A stretch of DNA of 64,000 nucleotides from Vibrio ponticus (GTDB lineage: Bacteria; Pseudomonadota; Gammaproteobacteria; Enterobacterales; Vibrionaceae), in NCBI RefSeq assembly GCF_009938225.1, contig NZ_AP019657.1:744001-808000 (forward strand), in the 5' to 3' direction. The position numbers and the translations under genes were made by a program. The notes beneath the pieces were generated by a model, which searched no databases, was not told the origin of the DNA, and saw only the letters and a list, made by a program, of their open reading frames with translations. Below are positions 26,959-34,750 of the stretch, one piece after another (position 1 is the stretch's first letter; each line of letters opens with the position of its first letter).

Positions 26959-29280
26959 ATGAAGTACTTTTTTCCAGATAGCCAAGACTTCGTCGATCCG
27001 AATTTTAATTTTGAAACTGAGAAGCACAAACCTTTGCGAGTCATTCAGCGCGACGATGTGTACGCTCATCATCTACTACCTCGCCCTTATGATGGTATCT
27101 TAATTTCAAAGTCAATTGTTGAGGGTTTGCCTGGAAGAACAGATAGAACTCGGTACACAAAAGGACAGAAATACAGGTTGTATCGAGAGGGTGCCCATCG
27201 ATTCTTCCGGTTTGATGACAACTATTTAGTTATGGGTGATAGCGGTGCTTTTTCATATATCAGTGAAGATACACCACCGTATACAACGGACGACTTGATC
27301 GACTTTTACGTTAAGTCAAAAGTTGATAGTGGCGTTTCTTTAGACCATGTGATAGTGGGGTATAACGATCGTAAGTGCCATTTACCAGATGATGTTCAAA
27401 TAAAAAATGAAACGCGAGTTGAGATATCTCTAAACAATGCAGAAGAGCTTTTAGCCAGAAAGAGTGAGTATTCATTTGTGCCGTACGGGGTGGCTCAAGG
27501 TTGGGACTTAGATAGTTACATCGAATCAGTTCGATCGTTGAAATCTATGGGTTACAAGCATATCACTATTGGCGGAATAGTTACTTTAGACTCAACGCAG
27601 ATTTGTAACTTGTTGGATGAAATTCATTATCAGGTGCCGGGGCATTATGGCATTCATTTGCTTGGCATCGGGCGAGTCGATATTTTGCCGTACGTTGCGA
27701 AGCGCGGTGTGATTAGTGTAGACAGTACGACACCTTTAAAGCAGTCTTTCCTCAGTGAAAAGCGTAATTTTCGATTAAATGGCGAGTCTTTTTGCGCGAT
27801 ACGTTTACCACAGTCATTTGCAAACAATAAAGTAAAGCAGTTGATATCTTCTGGAAGAATCAGCCAAGATTTGGTTCGAAAATTGGAGTATACGGCTCTT
27901 GAAGCGATTAGATTGTATGGTTTACGCCAATTGGGCTTGGGTGAAACATTATCTGCCGTACAGGATTATGAACATTTAGTTTTTGGTCGAAAACATGCTC
28001 TTGAGTTTGAATATAAGCGTACTTTGGAAGCACGCCCCTGGGAGAGTTGTGGTTGCAATATTTGTCGCGATATTGGTATTGAGGTGGTTGTCTTTCGTGG
28101 GACTGAAAGGAATAAACGAAGGGCATTTCATAACTTGCAGGATTTCTATAAAAATTTGGTAGGGATATATGATAAAAAAAAAGCGTTGAGAATACAGCAA
28201 AGCAGTGAGGTTGAACTTTTCCAACTCAATATGAACTTAAAGGAAATAGAAGCAATATCAACAATCACTCGGGTAATGCGTGACGAACATGAACTCAAAG
28301 GTTACCAAAGAACAGAGGTTCGTAACCATATCAGTAATATAGCTGACTATATTGACTCTGAGGGTGCGATTATCCCTAACTCAATAATTATGAGTTTAAA
28401 TAGTGATGTAGAGTGTAAATGGATAGCCGATGATTTATTTGAATTAACCATTCCTGAGCGGGCGAGAAGCGCTTTGATTGTTGATGGCCAGCAAAGAATA
28501 GCAGCATTGCGGTTGTCAGGAAGGCAAGATTTTTACCTACCAGTATGTGTGTTTATTAATGATGATGAGGAGTTTGAGCGACAGCAGTTTTTGTTGATCA
28601 ACTCAGCGAAACCCTTGTCGAAAAGCTTAATCTATGAGTTGCTTCCTCATGCGAACGGTTTCTTTAATCAAGAGTTAACCAGACGTAAGTTACCATCACT
28701 AATTGTTCAGTTGCTTAATTATCAAGCAGACTCTCCACTTTATGGCTTGGTTAAGCTTATTACCAATCCCACAGGTATTATTGCTGATAATTCACTGATG
28801 AAAATGATTGATAACAGTTTGCGAGAGGGGGCTTTGTACGCGTTTAGTGATAGGGCACAAGAAACATGCGAGCCTGAAGATTGTGCTAAAATGCTCAGCC
28901 TGCTCTTTGATTATTTTAGAGCCGTAAAAAGTGTTTTTTCAAATGATTGGGGGAAGAAGCCTAAAGACTCTAGGCTTTTTCACGGGGCAGGGATAGTTGC
29001 TCTTGGCCAGTTATTTGATGAGATATTTTACACATTTGACATAGATGATAGTGAAATATCGTTTTGTGAATGTGCAAAGAAAAAGCTCGAAAGATTGAAA
29101 CCATTTTGTAACTGGAGTTCGGGCTTTTGGGATTTTGGCTTAGACCCTGACGGGCAACCTATAGTGAAAAAATGGAATCAAATCCAAAATTTATCGCAAG
29201 ATATTAGCTTAGTAACGGACTATCTGGTGCGTTTATACGACTTACAAGAAAGAGAGGTTGTACTTGTTAAAAGTCAATGA
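26959..29280 (+). CDS. DpdA-DpdB fusion: second DNA transglycosylase joined to DGQHR protein
   Basis: A 773-residue fusion. Residues 1 to about 395 are a complete DpdA: Asp94 in MGDSGAFSY, KHITIGGIV, nucleophile candidate Asp255 in VDSTTPL, and a zinc site CGCNIC (from Cys364) with a downstream His in RRAFHNL. After a short linker (DKKKALRIQQSSE) residues from about 420 to 773 form a DpdB with ALIVDGQQRIAALRLSG (DGQQR from about 509) and FLLINSAKPLSKS. Every catalytic residue I can identify in the separate DpdA and DpdB is kept. A perfect AGGAGGT site selects ATG 26959 over the GTG two codons upstream. It is the first gene of the plus-strand run fusion-queE-queC-folE, overlapping queE by 17 bases. 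Confidence 0.85.
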   Translation: MKYFFPDSQDFVDPNFNFETEKHKPLRVIQRDDVYAHHLLPRPYDGILISKSIVEGLPGRTDRTRYTKGQKYRLYREGAHRFFRFDDNYLVMGDSGAFSYISEDTPPYTTDDLIDFYVKSKVDSGVSLDHVIVGYNDRKCHLPDDVQIKNETRVEISLNNAEELLARKSEYSFVPYGVAQGWDLDSYIESVRSLKSMGYKHITIGGIVTLDSTQICNLLDEIHYQVPGHYGIHLLGIGRVDILPYVAKRGVISVDSTTPLKQSFLSEKRNFRLNGESFCAIRLPQSFANNKVKQLISSGRISQDLVRKLEYTALEAIRLYGLRQLGLGETLSAVQDYEHLVFGRKHALEFEYKRTLEARPWESCGCNICRDIGIEVVVFRGTERNKRRAFHNLQDFYKNLVGIYDKKKALRIQQSSEVELFQLNMNLKEIEAISTITRVMRDEHELKGYQRTEVRNHISNIADYIDSEGAIIPNSIIMSLNSDVECKWIADDLFELTIPERARSALIVDGQQRIAALRLSGRQDFYLPVCVFINDDEEFERQQFLLINSAKPLSKSLIYELLPHANGFFNQELTRRKLPSLIVQLLNYQADSPLYGLVKLITNPTGIIADNSLMKMIDNSLREGALYAFSDRAQETCEPEDCAKMLSLLFDYFRAVKSVFSNDWGKKPKDSRLFHGAGIVALGQLFDEIFYTFDIDDSEISFCECAKKKLERLKPFCNWSSGFWDFGLDPDGQPIVKKWNQIQNLSQDISLVTDYLVRLYDLQEREVVLVKSQ

Positions 29281-29929
29281 AATATTTGAAACAATTCAGG
29301 GTGAAGGGGTATATACAGGCGTCCCTTCCATTTTTCTTCGTTTGCAAGGATGCCCAGTAGGATGTGCATGGTGTGATACAAAGCATACTTGGGATGTGGA
29401 ACTAAGCAATGAGGTAAGTTTGACTGAAATCGTGACCAAACAGCAGGATTCCTCACTTTGGTCTAATACGAGTGCATCTGAGTTAATTGAGTATTTTAAA
29501 CAAACATGGACCGCCAAACATGTTGTGATTACAGGCGGAGAACCATGTATGTATGACCTGACCGCTTTGACTATGAAGTTGGAACAAGAAGGTTTCTCGT
29601 GTCAGATTGAGACTAGCGGTACATTTGAGGTCAAAACGTCGGAAGCAACATGGGTAACAGTATCTCCGAAGGTCAATATGAAGGGCGGTTTTAAAGTGCT
29701 TGGTTCTGCGGTTGGGCGTGCTAATGAAATTAAGCATCCAGTAGGAACCGAGAAAGATATTGAGAACCTCAAACGTATGCTAGAAGAGCACTCTACTCGG
29801 GACGATGTCGTTGTTGCTTTGCAGCCGATTAGTCAAAAAGATAGAGCCACTGAGTTGTGTATACATCACTGCATTGTAAACAATTGGCGTTTGTCTATTC
29901 AAACACACAAATACCTACAAATTGCTTAG
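29264..29929 (+). CDS. queE: 7-carboxy-7-deazaguanine synthase QueE
   Basis: Radical SAM enzyme (221 residues) that contracts 6-carboxytetrahydropterin to 7-carboxy-7-deazaguanine. The C-x3-C-x2-C-like cluster motif is CPVGCAWCDTKHTWDV, and the N-terminal NEIFETIQGEGVYTGVPS and HVVITGGEPCMYD are typical of the enterobacterial form. The start is probably TTG: a GAGG site at 29254-29257 is too close to the TTG at 29258 but 6 bases from the TTG at 29264, which also aligns with the E. coli N-terminus. It overlaps the fusion gene and lies 9 bases before queC. Confidence 0.93.
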   Translation: MLKVNEIFETIQGEGVYTGVPSIFLRLQGCPVGCAWCDTKHTWDVELSNEVSLTEIVTKQQDSSLWSNTSASELIEYFKQTWTAKHVVITGGEPCMYDLTALTMKLEQEGFSCQIETSGTFEVKTSEATWVTVSPKVNMKGGFKVLGSAVGRANEIKHPVGTEKDIENLKRMLEEHSTRDDVVVALQPISQKDRATELCIHHCIVNNWRLSIQTHKYLQIA

Positions 29930-29938
29930 GAGTACCTT

Positions 29939-30610
29939 ATGAAAAAAGCTGTCGTTGTTTTTAGTGGTGGACAAGATTCAACCACATGTTTGATTAAGGC
30001 AATGAAAGAATATGATGAAGTCCATGCTATTACTTTTGATTATGGGCAAAGACATAAACTTGAAATTGAAGTCGCAAAAACGATTGCTAAAGAGTTAGGA
30101 GTGAAAGCTCATAAGGTATTAGATGTATCACTGCTCAATGAGTTAGCTATTAGTTCCCTTACTCGAGATGATATTCCCGTTTCTCATGAGCTTCAGAGCA
30201 ACGGTCTGCCAAATTCGTTTGTCCCTGGGCGCAATATTTTGTTTTTAACTCTAGCTGGTATTTATGCTTATCAAATAGGTGCAGTTTCAGTCATTACTGG
30301 TGTTTGTGAAACCGATTTTTCTGGCTACCCGGATTGTCGCAATTCATTTGTTAAAGCAATGGAAAATGCGTTGCAGCAAGGTATGGAATATGGATTATCA
30401 CTAGTAACCCCTTTAATGTGGATAGATAAGGCGCAAACTTGGGCTTTAGCGGATAAATACGAGCATCTAGAGTTTGTGAAGAACAAAACATTAACTTGTT
30501 ACAATGGGGTTATTGGCAGTGGTTGCGGTGATTGTCCTTCATGCAAATTAAGAAGTGAAGGCTTAGATGCTTACGAAAAAAATAAAGAACACTATTTGGG
30601 AACAGTGTAA
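29939..30610 (+). CDS. queC: 7-cyano-7-deazaguanine (preQ0) synthase QueC
   Basis: ATP-dependent enzyme of 223 residues that converts 7-carboxy-7-deazaguanine plus ammonia to preQ0. The PP-loop [12 protein letters not shown] is at residues 6-17, and the C-terminal zinc cluster [19 protein letters not shown] is complete. An AGGAG site lies before the ATG. It is in the fusion-queE-queC-folE run, 4 bases before folE. It supplies the base for DpdA, and an island copy avoids competing with queuosine synthesis for preQ0. Confidence 0.96.
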   Translation: MKKAVVVFSGGQDSTTCLIKAMKEYDEVHAITFDYGQRHKLEIEVAKTIAKELGVKAHKVLDVSLLNELAISSLTRDDIPVSHELQSNGLPNSFVPGRNILFLTLAGIYAYQIGAVSVITGVCETDFSGYPDCRNSFVKAMENALQQGMEYGLSLVTPLMWIDKAQTWALADKYEHLEFVKNKTLTCYNGVIGSGCGDCPSCKLRSEGLDAYEKNKEHYLGTV

Positions 30611-30614
30611 CTCC

Positions 30615-31229
30615 ATGAATGCAATTAGCCCAGAAGCGCAAATGGTCCGTCAAGCGTTACTAGAAAATGGACTTGAAACGCCGATGTTTGACAATGACTT
30701 AAGCTCAAAAGATAGATTTGAAATCATTGAGAATGCGACCAGAGATATACTTAGTGCACTATCATTAGATTTACATGATGATAGCCTTGCTGATACGCCC
30801 AAACGTGTCGCAAAAATGTACATTGAAGAGATTTTCTCAGGCTTGAGTTATGAGAACTTTCCTAAGATAACAACAATTGATAACAAGATGGCTATTGATG
30901 AGGAAATCGTAGTGAAAGATATCTCTTTTACTAGCACTTGTGAGCATCATTTGGTGACTATTGATGGAATGGCAACTGTCGGCTATATACCTAATGATAA
31001 GGTGATTGGTTTGTCAAAAATCAATCGTTTGGTTCGCTTTTTCTCTCAGAGACCTCAGGTTCAAGAGCGATTAACTTCTCAGATTTTTGTAGCCCTTAAA
31101 ACCCTGCTAGAGGTTGAAGATGTTTACGTTAAACTTGAAGCCACTCATTATTGCGTAAAGAGTCGAGGTATCAGGGACACGACAAGTTCTACAACAACAG
31201 TAAAATCTGGTGGTAAATTTAAGAAGTAA
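30615..31229 (+). CDS. folE: GTP cyclohydrolase I FolE
   Basis: A 204-residue type I GTP cyclohydrolase that makes dihydroneopterin triphosphate, the entry to preQ0. The zinc and catalytic motif [13 protein letters not shown], the [21 protein letters not shown] stretch and the [13 protein letters not shown] cysteine are intact. It stops about 17 residues earlier than E. coli FolE. The frame is open further upstream into queC, but ATG 30615 ([24 protein letters not shown]) matches the family start. It is last in the preQ0 gene run. Confidence 0.95.
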   Translation: MNAISPEAQMVRQALLENGLETPMFDNDLSSKDRFEIIENATRDILSALSLDLHDDSLADTPKRVAKMYIEEIFSGLSYENFPKITTIDNKMAIDEEIVVKDISFTSTCEHHLVTIDGMATVGYIPNDKVIGLSKINRLVRFFSQRPQVQERLTSQIFVALKTLLEVEDVYVKLEATHYCVKSRGIRDTTSSTTTVKSGGKFKK

Positions 31230-31257
31230 GGCAATACTGAAGTTAGTCTCGGTTCCA

Positions 31258-31288
31258 ATGAAAAATCCTCATAGTGAGGATTTTTTAT
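31258..31288 (+). terminator. Terminator after folE
   Basis: An AAAATCCTCA / TGAGGATTTT stem with a 3-base loop is followed by T residues. It separates the modification genes from the restriction genes. Confidence 0.9.
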
Positions 31289-31302
31289 TGTCAGGATTAA
31301 GG

Positions 31303-31323
31303 AGGCGACATTTTTTGTCGTCT
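31303..31323. promoter_or_regulatory. Second copy of the WYL operator-like inverted repeat
   Basis: AGGCGACA-N5-TGTCGTCT (7 of 8 arm pairs) has the same arms and spacing as the repeat at 19659-19681. It lies just after the folE terminator and 336 bases before dpdE, so it would govern the transcript of the dpdE-K restriction genes. Confidence 0.5.
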
Positions 31324-31440
31324 GTTGTCTTAGGATGACGATGTACATTAGATAGTTATTGATGGCATCTCTATGGGGTTTATACCAATTACATTTATTG
31401 TAAGTCGCTTATCGTAACGCATTTTTTATATAATTCTCGT

Positions 31441-31554
31441 ATGTTATACCGGGTTAGGACCATTAAATATTTAGAGTTCCTTGCGGAGTTGGTTTTTCCA
31501 ATAACAGTATCTTTTGAAGAAAATTACGAGTGGGTCCTTAGTGACCTTTATTAA
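31441..31554 (+). CDS. Possible 37-residue leader peptide or small protein upstream of dpdE
   Basis: A frame of 38 codons starting ATGTTATACCGG encodes MLYRVRTIKYLEFLAELVFP... and ends TAA. It lies in the 429-base gap between folE and dpdE, downstream of the operator-like repeat. The codon content is plausible, but there is no clear ribosome site and no recognised family. The rest of the gap is AT-rich with no other gene visible. Confidence 0.25.
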   Translation: MLYRVRTIKYLEFLAELVFPITVSFEENYEWVLSDLY

Positions 31555-31658
31555 GTTTTTACGATGTTTTTATGTAATTTATAAGTAACTAGGTGCTTAT
31601 TTGTTGTGATGTGTGATAAGAATAGTCATTTAGTTTCGCTGTTTAGTTTGAGGTATTC

Positions 31659-34600
31659 ATGTCGTCGGTGAGAGTTGGGGCATTGGTAAAGAGTCCTACC
31701 GCCTTTCGTGGTATTGGTAAAATTGTTTCTATTAACGCTCAAGATCAATCTGCGACAATTGGTTTTTTTGCGTCACCACTCCGTCCTTTGGACAGCACCA
31801 TTGATGTGCCAGCGAGTGAGTTACGTGCAGTGACTTCTCTTGGCCTTAATACCGAGGTGTTTGTGCAGTTCCCGGGTTCTCATTCGTGGAAAATGGGGCA
31901 CTACCAAGGGGAAAGACCAAATGAGCAAGCACTCATCTCTTTTTCTCGAGAGGTGAAAGGTGTCTATGATTTCGGTGATTTATTCATTCCGAATGCTTAT
32001 CCTGCTAAAGAATTCGTTGTTGGAGAATTTCTAAAAGGGCAAGGTACTTCATCTCCTTTTCTTTGTAATGCATTAGCGAATTTCTATCAAGAATACTTTT
32101 CTCAGCGACGCTCTTGTCGTTCAATTTCGGCGTTACTATCAAGCTCGGTTGAGTTAGAAAAACACCAACTTGCGGCTGTTTATGAGGTACTCAAAGACTC
32201 AGAAAAGAAATACTTGCTTTGTGATGAGGTGGGTTTGGGCAAAACGATCGAAGCTGGTTTTATCATTCGGCAGCATGTATTGGAACGAGGCCGAGAATCA
32301 AAGGTACTTATATTGGTCCCAGACGCATTGACTCAACAATGGGAGCGAGAACTGTCAGATCGTTTCCATCTCGGATCGTTACTCAATACAGATGAAGATA
32401 ATGCAGATCCAAATGTTCATATTTTGACCTACACCCAGGCGCTGACGTACACATTTGAGCCAACGATGGTGGTTATTGATGAAGCTCATCAAATATCAAG
32501 CTATCCATTTAACGGAAATTGGTTAGAGAAAGAACTGTTCGTTGCAATTTCCAAACTCGCCAATCATTCAGGCGTGACTCTGTTGCTTACGGGGACACCG
32601 ATGGCTGGGCACGATTCGGCTTATTTGGCATTGCTGCACTTATTGAATGGCGATGACTTTCCATTGACTGATAGAACGATTGAACTGTTCAATAAGTTAT
32701 TGCCGATTCAAGATCGAATTCGTGAGTTAAGCCGTATCTTTGTACCTGAGAATGAAGACTTTCTTCTTTATACGTCACTCAATGACTTATTGGATTTGGA
32801 GATTGGTGATCCTAACGTAGACGAAATGGCAGAAGCGTTGCTTCCTCAGGTTAACATGTTTGCGCTGGAAAAAGACCTTGAGTTACGAGATCGTCTCATC
32901 GGTGAACTGTCGTCTTATTTGAATAATAAGTGCTTGTTTAGTTACAGAATGATTCGTACCTCGAGATCAACAGGTCTATTAGATAATGACGCTAATGAAA
33001 TTGAAAACCTGTTCCCTGGCCTAAATCCTGTCCAAACGGTTATATGGAATGCACCAAACAATGAAGCTTACCTAGACGAGCATTTTGAGCAGTATCGCTC
33101 TGAAATGGTGGGCAATGATACGTTTAAGCAATTGAACATCTCGCAGTTTAAGCAGTTAGTTGAAGCATTGCTAACTAGTCCAATTTCTTTCAAATCAGAA
33201 GTTGACCGCTATCTGAAAACCGTGACTTCTACCAGCGATGAACTTTCTTACTGGCAGTATATGCTAGAGCAATCCGATCGTGAGCAATTAAGCAAAAACA
33301 AAGCAACAGTCTTTGCGCTAACAAAATGGTTGGAGGATATGCCTGACGGTAAGGCGGTCATTTTTTGCGGAGATTGTTTAACTGCCGACAATGTGTATCA
33401 GTTCCTTGTTGACAACATTTCAACCGGCGTGGAACGTCATCAACAAGGTAAAACGCCAGACTTTGTTACCGATAGCGGAGTAAGAGTTTTGGTTTGTGAT
33501 GAAAAAGGTGAAGATGGTTTGAACCTCCAGGGACAGCGTCGTCTAGCGATACATTACAGTATGCCAATGGAGATTAGCCGCATTGAGCAGCGCAATGGTC
33601 GCTTGAATCGATACAGTGCACTGTCGACCGGAGTGCATCCTATCGATACTATGATTCTATCGACGCAGAGACCCACACTGTACAGTAAGTGGCTCCAAGC
33701 GTTGACGATGGGAGTCGGTTGTTTTTCTCACTATCGTGCCAATATTCAAGATGAAATCGATACATTGCTAAACCAAGAAGTGTGGCCAGCGGTTTGGGAA
33801 GAGGGTTACCTTGCATTTGAAGATGCTCAAGTAAAGCTAAAAGATAAGACAAAGCAGACGTATGAGCACTTAGATATTATCGCTAAGCTTGCAACAGTAG
33901 ATACCGATGCTGAAAAGGCAGAAAAACTATTAGCAGAAATGCGGCAAGATGACGAGAACTTTGAAGAGTCTTCTGCACTTACTGAGTGGATCACGCAAGG
34001 TATTTTATTCCAAAAGCTTCGCGGTGAAACCCAAGACCTTTATCGTTTTAAATATGCGTCAGGTTTAACCAAAATGCGATCGTCAACGTTAATCGACAAA
34101 TGTATTGTTGGTCTTGATATTGAAGCATCAGATTACTCATCGCCAGTGACTCAAGAATTGTCTCTTTCACGAGTGAACAGTGTGAGGAATGGCAGTTACC
34201 CATTGCGATATGGGCAACCTTTTGTTGATGCAATAGCCGAGGCATCTTTACTATCACCACTAGGCAACTGTAGCGCAATTATACGTAAGCTCCCTTTCAA
34301 CCAGGAGCCGAAATTGTGTTTTGTACCACAATGGTTGGTAGAAGGAGAGGCAGGTTCTACATCTGAGCAAATCACTGTTGACGCCATATTTCCACCTGTT
34401 GTTTTTCAGGAGGTGTTTGGGGAAAGTGGTGATCTCATTCCACCAAATATGGCGACTCTAGTAAGAGGTGCGTACAGTACTAAAAATGGACGAGTTGAAA
34501 TTGGGGGCAATCAGGTTCCATATCAGGACACCAATATCACTATCCAAGCTGATGACTCTAATACGGATCTATGGCAACTCATTGAGTCGCTAGTGAGTAA

Positions 34601-34748
34601 GGATCGGTTTATTAGTGCACTAGATTTAGTGCTCGTGAAAAGTAAGGCACTTGCTATCGAGAAGTTTGAACAACAAAGTGAATTTGTGGATGTTGTTTCT
34701 AAAGCGAAGTTGCTGACTTTGAAGTATGTATTGTTGATTGGTTCTTAG
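31659..34748 (+). CDS. dpdE: DpdE, SNF2/RapA-like helicase of the Dpd restriction module
   Basis: A 1029-residue superfamily 2 helicase-like ATPase. Walker A is LLCDEVGLGKTIEAG (Lys195), the DEAH box is at 274-277 (VVIDEAHQI), motif III is LLLTGTPM, and the C-terminal helicase part has GEDGLNLQGQRRLAIHYSMP and IEQRNGRLNRY (motifs V and VI). In Salmonella Montevideo, dpdE is needed for the restriction-like phenotype. It is first of a run of seven or eight tightly packed genes, with 2 bases to dpdF. Its own promoter probably lies in the AT-rich region upstream. Confidence 0.85.
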   Translation: MSSVRVGALVKSPTAFRGIGKIVSINAQDQSATIGFFASPLRPLDSTIDVPASELRAVTSLGLNTEVFVQFPGSHSWKMGHYQGERPNEQALISFSREVKGVYDFGDLFIPNAYPAKEFVVGEFLKGQGTSSPFLCNALANFYQEYFSQRRSCRSISALLSSSVELEKHQLAAVYEVLKDSEKKYLLCDEVGLGKTIEAGFIIRQHVLERGRESKVLILVPDALTQQWERELSDRFHLGSLLNTDEDNADPNVHILTYTQALTYTFEPTMVVIDEAHQISSYPFNGNWLEKELFVAISKLANHSGVTLLLTGTPMAGHDSAYLALLHLLNGDDFPLTDRTIELFNKLLPIQDRIRELSRIFVPENEDFLLYTSLNDLLDLEIGDPNVDEMAEALLPQVNMFALEKDLELRDRLIGELSSYLNNKCLFSYRMIRTSRSTGLLDNDANEIENLFPGLNPVQTVIWNAPNNEAYLDEHFEQYRSEMVGNDTFKQLNISQFKQLVEALLTSPISFKSEVDRYLKTVTSTSDELSYWQYMLEQSDREQLSKNKATVFALTKWLEDMPDGKAVIFCGDCLTADNVYQFLVDNISTGVERHQQGKTPDFVTDSGVRVLVCDEKGEDGLNLQGQRRLAIHYSMPMEISRIEQRNGRLNRYSALSTGVHPIDTMILSTQRPTLYSKWLQALTMGVGCFSHYRANIQDEIDTLLNQEVWPAVWEEGYLAFEDAQVKLKDKTKQTYEHLDIIAKLATVDTDAEKAEKLLAEMRQDDENFEESSALTEWITQGILFQKLRGETQDLYRFKYASGLTKMRSSTLIDKCIVGLDIEASDYSSPVTQELSLSRVNSVRNGSYPLRYGQPFVDAIAEASLLSPLGNCSAIIRKLPFNQEPKLCFVPQWLVEGEAGSTSEQITVDAIFPPVVFQEVFGESGDLIPPNMATLVRGAYSTKNGRVEIGGNQVPYQDTNITIQADDSNTDLWQLIESLVSKDRFISALDLVLVKSKALAIEKFEQQSEFVDVVSKAKLLTLKYVLLIGS

Positions 34749-34750
34749 CT

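Noticed and set aside
30567..30614. A longer FolE start inside queC.
   Set aside because: The extra 16 residues do not match the family; ATG 30615 aligns with known FolE starts.
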